Below, piece after piece: positions 16,503 through 25,792 of a DNA stretch of 64,000 bases. This DNA is from Thalassotalea nanhaiensis (lineage in GTDB: Bacteria > Pseudomonadota > Gammaproteobacteria > Enterobacterales > Alteromonadaceae). Under the pieces are notes generated by a model. The model was not told where the DNA came from. It did not search any database and saw only the letters and a list, made by a program, of their open reading frames with translations. Location: assembly GCF_031583575.1 (NCBI RefSeq), contig NZ_CP134146.1, positions 1,426,001 through 1,490,000 of the forward strand. The letters are read 5' to 3'. Every line of letters begins with the position of its first letter. Within the stretch, counting starts at the first letter, position 1. Position numbers and translations under genes: made by a program.

Positions 16503-18095
16503 ATGAATAACTCTGAAAATAAACAGTCGAAGGCTATTCGTTCAATTGTAATTGTTGGTGGTGGTACAGCAGGCTGGCTTGCGGCGAATCATTTAGCGAA
16601 ACAATTAAAACCAACTGAAACCAATGGCATTAAAATTACTTTGGTTGAGTCACCTAATATTCCTACTATTGGCGTTGGCGAAGGTACTGTGCCAATGATG
16701 CGCACTTCCCTCCAATACTTAGGAATAAGTGAAACCGATTTCATTAAAGACTGTGAAGTTACGTTCAAACAAGGGATCAAGTTTGTTGATTGGCTACATT
16801 CCCCTGAACAAGCCAGCGTAAATGGTTGCAATAATCATTACCATCATATCTTCGATTACCCGTTAATTAATGAATTTGAAGGCTTAACTGCTTATTGGTT
16901 GAAAAATTTAGCTGGCAAGGATACGTCCTTTGTAGATGCCGTGGCGTTTCAAGGCAGGGTTTGTGATGCCGGCTTAGCTCCTAAAGATATTACTATGCCT
17001 GAGTTTCAAGGGCGTACAAATTATGCTTATCACTTAGATGCAGCAAAATTTTCAAAATTACTTTGTAAGCATGCAACTCAGTCTATGGGAGTAAACCATA
17101 TTTTGGCTGACGTCGCTCGGGTAGAGCTAGCGGATTCTGGAGATATAAAATCAATTCATACCGATGTACAAGGTGAAATTACTGCTGATTTCTTTGTCGA
17201 TTGCACAGGATTTAACGCGTTATTATTAGGTAAAACATTAGGCGTTAAATTTATTGATAAAAGCGACGTGTTATTTGCTGATTCAGCATTGGCCATTCAG
17301 TTGCCATACGAACATCCAGAGCAAGATATTCCCAGTTTTACTATATCTACGGCTAAACAAGCCGGTTGGATTTGGGATATTGGTTTAACCAAGCGCCGAG
17401 GTACTGGTTATGTCTACTCAAGCAAGCACAGTAGTGATGATGACGCAGAGCAAGTATTGCGCAATTACCTTGGTAAAGGCGCTGATAACTTAGATGCTCG
17501 AAAAATAGATATGAACATTGGTTATCGTGAAACATTTTGGCATAAAAACTGTGCCGCTATTGGCCTGTCACAAGGCTTTGTTGAACCTTTAGAAGCTACT
17601 GGGTTATTAGTGTTTGATGCAACTGCAAAAATGCTGGCTAGTCAGTTTCCTGCAAACCGCGAGCATATGGATGTTGTAGCTAAAAACTTTAACGAAAGAG
17701 TAAACAGTAGTTGGGAAAAAGTGATTGAGTTTATTAAACTTCATTACTTTTTATCAAAACGTGATGATAGCCAGTTTTGGTTAGATAATCGCGACCCAAG
17801 CACTTGTCCAACAGCTTTATTAGAGCGCCTAGAACTATGGAAGTATCAACTACCCAGCGCCTATGATTTTGCCAGTGGTTTTGAAATTTTCAATTTAGAA
17901 AATTATTTATATGTGCTTTACGGCATGCAATTTAATACCGATTTAAGTGCCATGGCATATCGATATACAGAGTCGGATAAAGCAGTCGATTTTTTTAAAC
18001 AAATAAATCAGCATAGCTTGTCTTTAACCGAACAGTTACCTAATCACCGAGAGTTAATTAATAAAATTCATCGGTTTGGTCTGCAAAAGCGTTAA
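16503..18095 (+). CDS. Flavin-dependent tryptophan-halogenase-like protein 2
   Basis: 530 residues, paralogue of the preceding gene. FAD-binding VGGGTAGW (Gly19, Gly21, Gly24), Lys89 (TFKQGIKF) and Glu364 (EPLEATG) match the catalytic pair of PrnA. The WxWxI motif is WIWDI at 289-293, followed by Gly where the classic enzymes have Pro. The copies differ enough for separate substrates, or for a heteromer, to be possible. No signal peptide: a cytoplasmic enzyme. Translation probably starts at the ATG at 16503, which is preceded by a GAGG-like site. The GH20 gene follows 45 bases later in the same direction. Confidence 0.85.
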   Translation: MNNSENKQSKAIRSIVIVGGGTAGWLAANHLAKQLKPTETNGIKITLVESPNIPTIGVGEGTVPMMRTSLQYLGISETDFIKDCEVTFKQGIKFVDWLHSPEQASVNGCNNHYHHIFDYPLINEFEGLTAYWLKNLAGKDTSFVDAVAFQGRVCDAGLAPKDITMPEFQGRTNYAYHLDAAKFSKLLCKHATQSMGVNHILADVARVELADSGDIKSIHTDVQGEITADFFVDCTGFNALLLGKTLGVKFIDKSDVLFADSALAIQLPYEHPEQDIPSFTISTAKQAGWIWDIGLTKRRGTGYVYSSKHSSDDDAEQVLRNYLGKGADNLDARKIDMNIGYRETFWHKNCAAIGLSQGFVEPLEATGLLVFDATAKMLASQFPANREHMDVVAKNFNERVNSSWEKVIEFIKLHYFLSKRDDSQFWLDNRDPSTCPTALLERLELWKYQLPSAYDFASGFEIFNLENYLYVLYGMQFNTDLSAMAYRYTESDKAVDFFKQINQHSLSLTEQLPNHRELINKIHRFGLQKR

Positions 18096-18140
18096 GCATT
18101 CATTTTAACGAGTTAACACAAAGTAGGGAATACAAACACA

Positions 18141-20777
18141 ATGAACAAGATCGTTGCATTATCAGTTGCTGCAAGCTTAGCTTTAATGGCTTGCACGGAT
18201 GTAAATGAAACCTCAAGCAATACACTTAATCAGTCTCAGCTTGATCAATTATCCAACAGCTTAAATGTTGAATATCAGTTGATAACTAATGTTGCTGACG
18301 AAAATTGTGATCCGAACCGTCACGACGGTGCTTGTTTTCAATTACAGCTAAACTTAACCTCGCCTGAGAACGTTAACTCCAGTGATTGGGAAATTTACTT
18401 CTCTCAAATAAATCCGGTGCAAAGTGTTGATAGTAATTTGTTTACTATTGAGCATGTGAATGGTGATTTACATAAAATTGTGCCAACAGATAACTTTACC
18501 GGCTTTGAAGCAGGACAAACTTACGCGTTAAATTATCGAGTAGATTTTTGGTCATTGTCAGAAACTGATGCGTTGCCAAATTATATTTTAAGTGCAGATT
18601 CATTAGAGCCTAGGGTAATTAAAAGCACTCAAACAACCATAGATGCAGAAACGGGACTTGAAATTTATCCGTTTGTTAAGAGCTATATGAGCGTTGAAAA
18701 ACACTTTAAACGCACCCCAACAGATCAAACACAATGGGCTACGGCCGATGTTTTGTTTGAACGCAACGCTCAAATGCAAGTCGCTAATAATGAGCTGCAA
18801 AGTAGTTTAATTCCATCACCTACAAAAATGGACGTTACTGATAATGGTCAATTTGTAGATTTATCTAATGGTTTAAACCTAACGTTAAATGGTGTCGAAA
18901 AAGCTAATTTTACCGCCGCACTCAAGCGATTAGCGTTTCTTGGCGTACAAGAAAGTAAACAAGGTGTTGCTGTTAATTTAACGTTAGACGAGTCGCTTAA
19001 AGGTGATACTGGCAGCTATCAATTAACAGTGAATGAGCAGGGGATAAATATCCAGGCAAATGATAATTCTGGTTTATTCTATGGTTTGCAATCAATTGCA
19101 GCGCTTGTGTCATTAGATAAATTAACCGTTCCTCATTTAACTATTGAAGATGAGCCACACTATCAGTTTCGCAGCATGATGGTTGATGTAGCCCGTAACT
19201 TTCATTCCAAGCAGTTTATTTTTGATTTGCTTGATCAAATGGCCGCGTATAAATTAAATAAATTTCATCTACACCTTGGTGATGATGAAGCTTGGCGCCT
19301 AGAAATCAATGATTTGCCAGAGCTTACCGATATCAGCTCTAAGCGTTGTTTAGATTTAACGGAGCAGCGCTGTTTATTACCGCAACTAGGGGCAGGGGTT
19401 GATCCTACTAGTTCGGTAAATGGTTATTACAGTAAGCAAGATTATAAAGACATTTTACAATATGCGTCTGAGCGTTTCATTCAAGTAATCCCATCATTAG
19501 ATATGCCAGGGCATTCTCGCTCTTCTATCGTCGCCATGAAAGCACGATACAAAAAATTAATGGCGCAAGGTGATGAGCAGGGCGCTAAACAATTTTTACT
19601 GCATGATGAAAACGATACTACCGTCTATTCTTCGGTTCAATACTATAACGACAATACCATTAATGCGTGTATGGAGTCGTCATATGACTTTGTCGCTAAA
19701 GTTATGGATGAAGTTAAGGCAATGCATAGCGACGCTGGTCATCCTTTAACTCGTTACCACATTGGCGCAGATGAAACTGCAGGTGCCTGGGTTGAATCAC
19801 CTATTTGTAAAGAGTTTATTGCCAATAATGATTTAGGTATTACTAAAGCAGAGGAGCTTGGTGCCTACTTTGTAGAACGAGTTGCAAAAATACTGAGCGA
19901 GCGAAACATAGAAACTGCTGGCTGGAATGATGGAATGATGCATACCAATGTTAATAATATGCCTGACGTAGTACAAGCGAATGCTTGGGGGATTATTTAC
20001 TGGCAGGGGCATCAAGCTGCGCATCAATTAGCAAATCAAAATTGGGAGCTTGTGGTTTCAACCCCTGATGTAACCTATTTTGATTTTCCATACGAGCCGG
20101 ACCCGAAAGAGCATGGCTATTACTGGGCGTCACGACATTCAAATACTGAGAAATTATTTCAATTTATGCCGGATAATCTACCTGCACATGCTGAATTTTG
20201 GCTAGATAGAGAAGATAAGCCTTATAGTACAGATGATACGGTGATATTGGATGAACAAGGCAATACAACGTCTGGACCGCTTAAGTCAGGTAGAACGTTT
20301 GCCGGGATACAAGGTCAGCTATGGAGTGAAAATACTCGCAATGATGATTTAGCCGAATATAAAATTTTCCCTCGTTTGTTTGCTTTAGCTGAGCGTGCTT
20401 GGCATAAACCAGAGTGGGTTGTACCGTACTCTTATAGTGGCAAAGTTTATAGCCAAGAGACGAATAACTTTACTGACAAGATGCGTAAAAACCGTGATCA
20501 ACAATGGGCAAATTTTGCCAATATAATCGCAAATAAAGAACTGGCTAAATTAGATAAAGCAGAAGTGTTTTATCGAATTCCAACCGTCGGCGCCAAAATA
20601 GTTGATGCCAAATTGATGGTTAATATAGCTTACCCTGGACTGACGATTGAATATAAGTTGACTGATAATCAATGGCAAACATGGACCAAACCAGTAAGCA
20701 TCAGCGGTGATGTAGAAGTTAGAGCACGGTCAAATGACTCTAAAAGAGCAGGTAGAAGCCTGTTTCTATCTCAATAA
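18141..20777 (+). CDS. Lipoprotein beta-N-acetylhexosaminidase, GH20 (chitobiase type)
   Basis: 878 residues. The lipoprotein signal has its lipobox LMAC near residue 18. An N-terminal chitobiase carbohydrate-binding-like domain (about 30-175) is followed by the GH20 N-terminal domain (215-345), the catalytic barrel (345-770) and a C-terminal chitobiase-type domain. Asp544-Glu545 in HIGADE are the substrate-assisted catalytic pair. It removes terminal GlcNAc from chitobiose and longer oligomers, outside the cytoplasm given the lipid anchor. It closes the sapC-halogenase group and feeds GlcNAc to the kinase operon that follows behind its own operator. Confidence 0.93.
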   Translation: MNKIVALSVAASLALMACTDVNETSSNTLNQSQLDQLSNSLNVEYQLITNVADENCDPNRHDGACFQLQLNLTSPENVNSSDWEIYFSQINPVQSVDSNLFTIEHVNGDLHKIVPTDNFTGFEAGQTYALNYRVDFWSLSETDALPNYILSADSLEPRVIKSTQTTIDAETGLEIYPFVKSYMSVEKHFKRTPTDQTQWATADVLFERNAQMQVANNELQSSLIPSPTKMDVTDNGQFVDLSNGLNLTLNGVEKANFTAALKRLAFLGVQESKQGVAVNLTLDESLKGDTGSYQLTVNEQGINIQANDNSGLFYGLQSIAALVSLDKLTVPHLTIEDEPHYQFRSMMVDVARNFHSKQFIFDLLDQMAAYKLNKFHLHLGDDEAWRLEINDLPELTDISSKRCLDLTEQRCLLPQLGAGVDPTSSVNGYYSKQDYKDILQYASERFIQVIPSLDMPGHSRSSIVAMKARYKKLMAQGDEQGAKQFLLHDENDTTVYSSVQYYNDNTINACMESSYDFVAKVMDEVKAMHSDAGHPLTRYHIGADETAGAWVESPICKEFIANNDLGITKAEELGAYFVERVAKILSERNIETAGWNDGMMHTNVNNMPDVVQANAWGIIYWQGHQAAHQLANQNWELVVSTPDVTYFDFPYEPDPKEHGYYWASRHSNTEKLFQFMPDNLPAHAEFWLDREDKPYSTDDTVILDEQGNTTSGPLKSGRTFAGIQGQLWSENTRNDDLAEYKIFPRLFALAERAWHKPEWVVPYSYSGKVYSQETNNFTDKMRKNRDQQWANFANIIANKELAKLDKAEVFYRIPTVGAKIVDAKLMVNIAYPGLTIEYKLTDNQWQTWTKPVSISGDVEVRARSNDSKRAGRSLFLSQ

Positions 20778-20842
20778 AGTATATAATTAACAATCGCTTG
20801 CATAAGAACGATAAGTTAATATTAAAAAAATGTAAAAACATA

Positions 20843-20871
20843 ATGACAGCGCTGTCATTTGTATGTAATAT
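20843..20871 (+). promoter_or_regulatory. Promoter of the nagK operon overlapping the NagR operator
   Basis: -35 ATGACA (20843-20848), 17-base spacer, -10 TAATAT (20866-20871). The -35 lies inside the palindrome at 20844-20857, so repressor and polymerase would exclude each other. The A/T before the core extends the palindrome to AATGACAGCGCTGTCATT (20842-20859). Confidence 0.7.
20844..20857. promoter_or_regulatory. NagR-type operator before nagK
   Basis: Third perfect TGACAGCGCTGTCA. It is 99 bases before nagK and the one with the longest flanking symmetry. Confidence 0.85.
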
Positions 20872-20955
20872 AAATTTAACAACGCAGAATGTGCTGAACA
20901 AATAGAATTTTGAACAGCATGTTTTGACCACAGGCACATTTGCTAAGAGGCGTTA

Positions 20956-21846
20956 ATGAAAAGTAATAAACAACAGCTATTTTTAGGCATTGATGGAGGC
21001 GGCAGCAAATGTAAAGCTGTGATCCTGAATACTTCAATGCAAGTGCTGGGTGAGGGAACCTCAGGTGCTGCTAATCCTTTTCATAATTTAGAACGAGCAC
21101 AACAGTCAATTAGTCATGCAGCAGACTTAGCGTTAGCTGATGCTAACTTGGATGTTTCCTTAAAAAGTGAACTCATCGCAGGCATAGGTCTAGCTGGTGT
21201 TAACCTACCAAAGTATTTTTCTCTAATGGAACAATGGCAACACCCGTTTAAAACCATGCATTTAGCAACCGATCTACATATTGCCTGTTTAGGCGCTCAT
21301 GGTGGTGAAGATGGTGCCATTATGATCACAGGTACGGGCTCGTGTGGCTACGCCACAGTTAAAGGCGAGTCACTGGTGATAGGTGGACATGGTTTTCCGC
21401 ATGGTGACGTGTGCAGTGGTGCCTGGTTAGGGTTTAAAGCAGTAGAAAAAGTGCTGCTTAGCTTTGACGGTTTGATCAATGAAACGCTACTAACTGAAAA
21501 GTTATTTACCGCTCTGAATTGCACGGACTCTAATACTTTAATAGAAACGATAGCCGGTGAAGGCGCTACATTCTATGCAAAGTTAGCGATTAGTGTGTTC
21601 GACTCTGCTGATGAAGGCGATGAAATAGCAAAAGCTATTATTAACGAAGGTTGTCAATATTTTGAAGCCGTATTTTATAAGTTAATGGCGATGAAACCCA
21701 CTAGACTATCTCTTATTGGCGGTTTAAAACCTCGTTTGATGGAATGGTTAAGTTCTGCAGTTGTTGAACAAATTAGTGAACCAGAAAATCCTCCTGAAAT
21801 TGGCGCGGTACTTTTTGCTATGAATGAGCAAAATACTAACGCGTAA
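20956..21846 (+). CDS. nagK: N-acetylglucosamine kinase (BadF/BadG-type ATPase family)
   Basis: 296 residues. ASKHA-fold kinase: the phosphate-1 loop is GIDGGGSKCKAV near residue 11, with a second ITGTGSCGY block near 119 and a HG-GDVCSGAWLG block near 148. It phosphorylates free GlcNAc to GlcNAc-6-phosphate with ATP in the cytoplasm, the first intracellular step when uptake is by a permease rather than a PTS. It is the first gene of the operon nagK-nagB-nagA-nagP. The start is preceded by AAGAGG. Glucosamine as the preferred substrate cannot be ruled out from sequence alone. Confidence 0.88.
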   Translation: MKSNKQQLFLGIDGGGSKCKAVILNTSMQVLGEGTSGAANPFHNLERAQQSISHAADLALADANLDVSLKSELIAGIGLAGVNLPKYFSLMEQWQHPFKTMHLATDLHIACLGAHGGEDGAIMITGTGSCGYATVKGESLVIGGHGFPHGDVCSGAWLGFKAVEKVLLSFDGLINETLLTEKLFTALNCTDSNTLIETIAGEGATFYAKLAISVFDSADEGDEIAKAIINEGCQYFEAVFYKLMAMKPTRLSLIGGLKPRLMEWLSSAVVEQISEPENPPEIGAVLFAMNEQNTNA

Positions 21847-21891
21847 ATTTGAAAGTGAACAAGTAAGTTAAACAAATAATTGAGTAATGTT

Positions 21892-22887
21892 ATGACCACA
21901 TTAATGGAACAAGAAGCTAAGCAAACCCCACTGGTTATTGCTGAGCAGATAAAATTAAATGCAGCTGTTGCTGAAAAAATTGGTAATAAGTTAAGCAATT
22001 TTGATCCAAAGATGGTGATGATCATTGGTCGGGGTTCTTCAGATCATGCCGGTGTGTTTGGTAAATATTTGATTGAAATCGAAGTTGGTATTCCTACCTT
22101 TGCGGCAGCACCATCGGTTGCGTCTGTTTATGGCAAAACATTAAAGCTTGATAATGCCTTTGTTATTGTTATTTCTCAATCGGGCCGTAGCCCTGATATC
22201 TTATCGCAAGCACAAATGGCAAAAGATGCCGGTGCTTATGTTGTCGCGTTAGTTAATGATGAAACATCTCCGTTGGCTGAACTTGTAGACGACGTATTAC
22301 CTTTGCGTGCTGGTCCTGAGAATTCTGTTGCTGCCACGAAAAGCTACCTGGCTACCTTGTCTGGTCTGTTACAATTAACGGCTTATTGGAGCAAAAACAA
22401 CGACCTTATCTCGGCGTTAGATTCATTGCCAGAAGCACTTTCAAAAGCAATTGATGCACCTGCACAATTAACGATTGATGGTTTAGCAGATACTCGTAAT
22501 TTAGTCGTATTGGGTCGAGGTTTAGGTTACGCAGTTTCAAAAGAAATCGCACTGAAATTAAAAGAAGTCTGTTCCATTCACGCTGAAGCATTTTCTAGTG
22601 CTGAGTTTTTGCATGGTCCCGTAACGTTAGTGGCACAAAAGTTAACCATAGTAGATTGTCATGTAAATGATGAGTCTGATAAATCTCACAAAGAACAGAT
22701 CAGCGAAGTTAAATCTCGTGGTGCGGACTTAATTCATTTACAACAAATTGTTAATGATGTTCACCCTAGGTTGGCGCCTTTACTTGTACTGCAACGTTTT
22801 TATTTAGATGTTGAACAGGTTGCGTTGGCAAAGGGTTTCAATCCAGATGAACCACAAGGATTAAAGAAAGTAACCAGGACTCTTTAA
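21892..22887 (+). CDS. nagB: Glucosamine-6-phosphate deaminase, SIS type (NagB-II)
   Basis: 331 residues from the ATG at 21892. A TTG four codons earlier is possible but has no better ribosome binding site, and MTTLMEQEA fits the family start. Two SIS domains: GRGSSDHAGVFGKYL near residue 46 with SQSGRSPD near 100, and GRGLGYAVSKEIALKLKEV near 205 with AEAFSSAEFLHGP near 226. It converts glucosamine 6-phosphate to fructose 6-phosphate and ammonia. It is related to the isomerase half of GlmS but lacks the glutaminase half. This type replaces the classical NagB in Shewanella-like bacteria. The stop codon is one base before nagA. Confidence 0.9.
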   Translation: MTTLMEQEAKQTPLVIAEQIKLNAAVAEKIGNKLSNFDPKMVMIIGRGSSDHAGVFGKYLIEIEVGIPTFAAAPSVASVYGKTLKLDNAFVIVISQSGRSPDILSQAQMAKDAGAYVVALVNDETSPLAELVDDVLPLRAGPENSVAATKSYLATLSGLLQLTAYWSKNNDLISALDSLPEALSKAIDAPAQLTIDGLADTRNLVVLGRGLGYAVSKEIALKLKEVCSIHAEAFSSAEFLHGPVTLVAQKLTIVDCHVNDESDKSHKEQISEVKSRGADLIHLQQIVNDVHPRLAPLLVLQRFYLDVEQVALAKGFNPDEPQGLKKVTRTL

Positions 22888-22888
22888 T

Positions 22889-24004
22889 ATGCTGAATTCA
22901 ATTAACATTGCCAAATTCTTTGATGGACAAACGTTACGTGAAAATGTATCTGTTAGCTTTGCCGATGGAAAAATTGTTGGCGTAGAAAACGCCAAGGCAG
23001 GTGTTGAGTCAGGCATTATGGCTCCAGGCTATATTGACGTACAAGTTAACGGTGGTGGCGGGGCATTATTTAATAGTGCTCCTACGGTTGAAACCATTAA
23101 TACCATCGGTTTGGCACATGCAAAGTTTGGCACTACTGGCTTTTTACCAACCTTAATTACCGATAAAGTTGATGTTATGCAACTTGCTGCAGATGCCGTC
23201 AGTGAAGCTTTAAAACAACAAACCCCTGGTGTTTTAGGTGTACATTTTGAAGGGCCGCATTTATCTATCCCTAAAAAAGGTGTGCATAGCCCAGAGTTTA
23301 TCCGCGGCATTACAGCAGATGAAATGGCGGTATTTACTCGTCAGGATCTTGGTAAAGTTGTGGTTACACTAGCGCCTGAAAACGTATCAACTGATGATAT
23401 TAAAACATTAGTCGCTGCAGGTGTTCATGTATGTTTAGGTCACTCTAACTCAGACTACGATACTGTTGTTAAAGCGTTAGCCGCTGGGGCAACAGGTTTT
23501 ACGCATTTGTTTAATGCTATGTCTGCATTTGAGTCTCGGGCACCAGGTATGGTTGGTGCGGCATTGTTAGATGAAAATAGCTGGTGTGGCATAATAATTG
23601 ATGGTCATCACGTACATTTTGATACGGCTAGGCTAGCGATTAAAGCTAAAACTAGCGGAAAAATGATTCTCGTTACAGATGCTATGCCACCAGTTGGCAC
23701 TGATGATGATAGTTTTCCATTTTTTGATTCAAAAATTATCAGAACTGGCGATAGGTTAAACGCACTAACGGGTGAACTGGCTGGGTCGTGCTTAGATATG
23801 GCTGGAGCAGTAAAAAATACCGTTGAGCACTTGCAAGTAGAGTTAACTGAAGCGCTGCGAATGGCATCAACTTATCCAGCTGCTTTTTTGGCGTTAGAGA
23901 ATCAAAAAGGGCGCTTGCAACCTGGCGCCTGTGCAGATTTTATTATACTTAACGATGATTTAAACGTGCAGCAAACTTGGATTGCCGGACAGAAAATTAT
24001 TTAA
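22889..24004 (+). CDS. nagA: N-acetylglucosamine-6-phosphate deacetylase
   Basis: 371 residues. Amidohydrolase fold. The metal and catalytic residues are visible: Glu121 in HFEGPH, His185 in GHSNS, His206 in FTHLFNAM and the catalytic Asp264 in TDAMPP. It removes the acetyl group from GlcNAc-6-phosphate, giving glucosamine 6-phosphate for the SIS-type deaminase just upstream. Coupling with that gene is tight (1 base). Cytoplasmic. Confidence 0.96.
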   Translation: MLNSINIAKFFDGQTLRENVSVSFADGKIVGVENAKAGVESGIMAPGYIDVQVNGGGGALFNSAPTVETINTIGLAHAKFGTTGFLPTLITDKVDVMQLAADAVSEALKQQTPGVLGVHFEGPHLSIPKKGVHSPEFIRGITADEMAVFTRQDLGKVVVTLAPENVSTDDIKTLVAAGVHVCLGHSNSDYDTVVKALAAGATGFTHLFNAMSAFESRAPGMVGAALLDENSWCGIIIDGHHVHFDTARLAIKAKTSGKMILVTDAMPPVGTDDDSFPFFDSKIIRTGDRLNALTGELAGSCLDMAGAVKNTVEHLQVELTEALRMASTYPAAFLALENQKGRLQPGACADFIILNDDLNVQQTWIAGQKII

Positions 24005-24063
24005 TCAACAATTTAGAACAATAATAAAAATAAACACAATATCAGCTTAATATAGGCGAAATT

Positions 24064-25386
24064 ATGACAACAACAACAGCAAACACACAGAGCAATTCTC
24101 AAAGTAGTTTTGTGCCAATGATGATAATTGGCATATTGTTTTTTATCTTTGGTTTTGTCACTTGGCTAAATGGATCATTAATTCCGTTTTTAAAAATAAT
24201 TTGTGAATTAAACGAGTTTCAAGCGTTATTCGTGACCTTCGCATTTTACATTGCTTACACGGTAATGGCCTATCCAATGTCGACCATATTAAGTAAAACC
24301 GGTTATCGAAACGGTATGGCTGTAGGCCTTGCTATTATGGTTGTTGGTGCCCTGTTATTCATACCAGCAGCAACCACAGCAAACTACGTATTCTTTTTAG
24401 TAGCGTTATTTACACTGGGTACAGGCTTAACCATTTTACAGACCGCTTCTAACCCTTATTTAGTGCATGTTGGACCAAAAGAAACTGCCGCAGTTCGTAT
24501 TTCTGTTATGGGGATCATCAACAAAAGTGCAGGTGTTTTAGTACCAATTTTATTTACCGCATTAGTACTATCAGGCATGGGGGATTTTTCTGAAGATGCT
24601 CTTGCCAGTTTAGATGCCGCAACACGCGCAGCAAGAATTGAAGAATTATCTTCACAATTAGTCATGCCTTATATTTACATGGCCATCGTTTTATGTGCCT
24701 TGATTGCGTTAGTTAAGTTTTCTAATTTGCCAGAACTGCATATTGAAGAAGAAGAGACTGATGTTGAAAATACCACGGGCATATTACATTTTCCGCAAGC
24801 AATTCTAGGTGCTGTTGCATTATTTGCTTATGTTGGTGTAGAAGTTATTGCTGCCGATACTATTGGCTTATATGGTTCTGGCATTGGCGTAGAGCATTTT
24901 GCATCACTTACCTCGTATACCATGGTAGGTATGGTAATAGGTTATATCATCGGTATTGTTGCAATACCAAAATACGCAAATCAAAAAACGGCGTTAATAG
25001 TGTGTTCAGTTGCCGGAGCATTATGTATTTTAGGGGTAGTAACTGGCTCTACCACAAGTACTAGTATTGCTGATGCATTATGGGGCTGGTCAGGTATTCC
25101 TGTTATTCCAAACTCAGTAACATTTGTTGCATTAATGGGCTTGTCACATGCCATGGTTTGGCCACTTATTTGGCCATTGGCATTAGATGGTTTAGGTAAA
25201 TACACCGCTCAGGGGTCTGCTTTACTTATTATGGGTATCGCTGGTGGTGCACTATTACCATTAGTCTTTGGCAAAATTGCTGAGCTTAATGGTGATACAC
25301 AAGTCGCCTATTGGGTAGGATTACCTTGCTACTTATTTATTTTATTCTATGCTTTAAAAGGCCATAAGATGCGTAGTTGGTCATAG
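24064..25386 (+). CDS. nagP: MFS sugar permease, probable GlcNAc transporter NagP
   Basis: 440 residues, about 12 membrane helices, of the FucP/GluP branch of the major facilitator superfamily: FGFVTWLNG in the first helix, QTASNPYL near residue 127. In Alteromonadales, NagP of this branch carries free GlcNAc with protons through the inner membrane. It is the last gene of the nagK operon, and no PTS for GlcNAc is present, which fits the separate kinase. A strong terminator follows. Confidence 0.9.
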   Translation: MTTTTANTQSNSQSSFVPMMIIGILFFIFGFVTWLNGSLIPFLKIICELNEFQALFVTFAFYIAYTVMAYPMSTILSKTGYRNGMAVGLAIMVVGALLFIPAATTANYVFFLVALFTLGTGLTILQTASNPYLVHVGPKETAAVRISVMGIINKSAGVLVPILFTALVLSGMGDFSEDALASLDAATRAARIEELSSQLVMPYIYMAIVLCALIALVKFSNLPELHIEEEETDVENTTGILHFPQAILGAVALFAYVGVEVIAADTIGLYGSGIGVEHFASLTSYTMVGMVIGYIIGIVAIPKYANQKTALIVCSVAGALCILGVVTGSTTSTSIADALWGWSGIPVIPNSVTFVALMGLSHAMVWPLIWPLALDGLGKYTAQGSALLIMGIAGGALLPLVFGKIAELNGDTQVAYWVGLPCYLFILFYALKGHKMRSWS

Positions 25387-25425
25387 CTTAGTGCGCAAAC
25401 GCAAAGTTCTCTCTCCCTAGAGAAT

Positions 25426-25458
25426 AAAAGCCCTGACTTTTCGGAGTCAGGGCTTTTT
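25426..25458 (+). terminator. Terminator of the nag operon
   Basis: AAAAGCCCTGACT and AGTCAGGGCTTTTT form a 13-bp stem with loop TTTCGG and a T tract. It closes the 18-kb locus. Confidence 0.9.
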
Positions 25459-25792
25459 ACTTCATGGATGATGGAATGCAAAATCGCCAAGGATGGCTAT
25501 AGATTTGTAATTTAAGAGACGAGAGACTAGGTACGAGAAACTAAGAGCATGACATAACTCCGGTTAGTAGGTACTTATTTCCTGAACTTGTTTCAGGAGC
25601 TGACCTTTATCTAGATCCTGAAACGAGTTCAGGAAGGAATATTTATGTGGCTTTTAAATGAACAGCGAATATCCATCTAAAAAAATTGTTGTCCACTTTC
25701 AAATACACAATACCTGTTGTTATAAACACAAACTTAATCTATCAAAGGCTTTTCTTTTCTAGGATCTCGTTTCTAGCTTATTATTTCTGTTT
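25459..25792. repeat. Gene-free block of dispersed repeats
   Basis: No supported gene. It holds (a) TGGAATGCAAAATCGCCA (25472-25489) and GGCTATAGATTTGTAA (25495-25510), both shared with the spacer at 62111-62200; (b) AGAGACGAGAGACTA...GAGAAACTA (25516-25545), with an inverted relative TCTCGTTTCTAG at about 25764-25775; (c) an inverted pair TTCCTGAACTTGTTTCAGGA (25579) and TCCTGAAACGAGTTCAGGAA (25615). The same ACGAGA pieces frame the block at 34621-35064. Confidence 0.6.

Noticed and set aside
14913-18095. Horizontal transfer of the halogenase pair
   Set aside because: Base composition, codon choice and direction look like the neighbouring nag genes; no mobile-element trace is seen.
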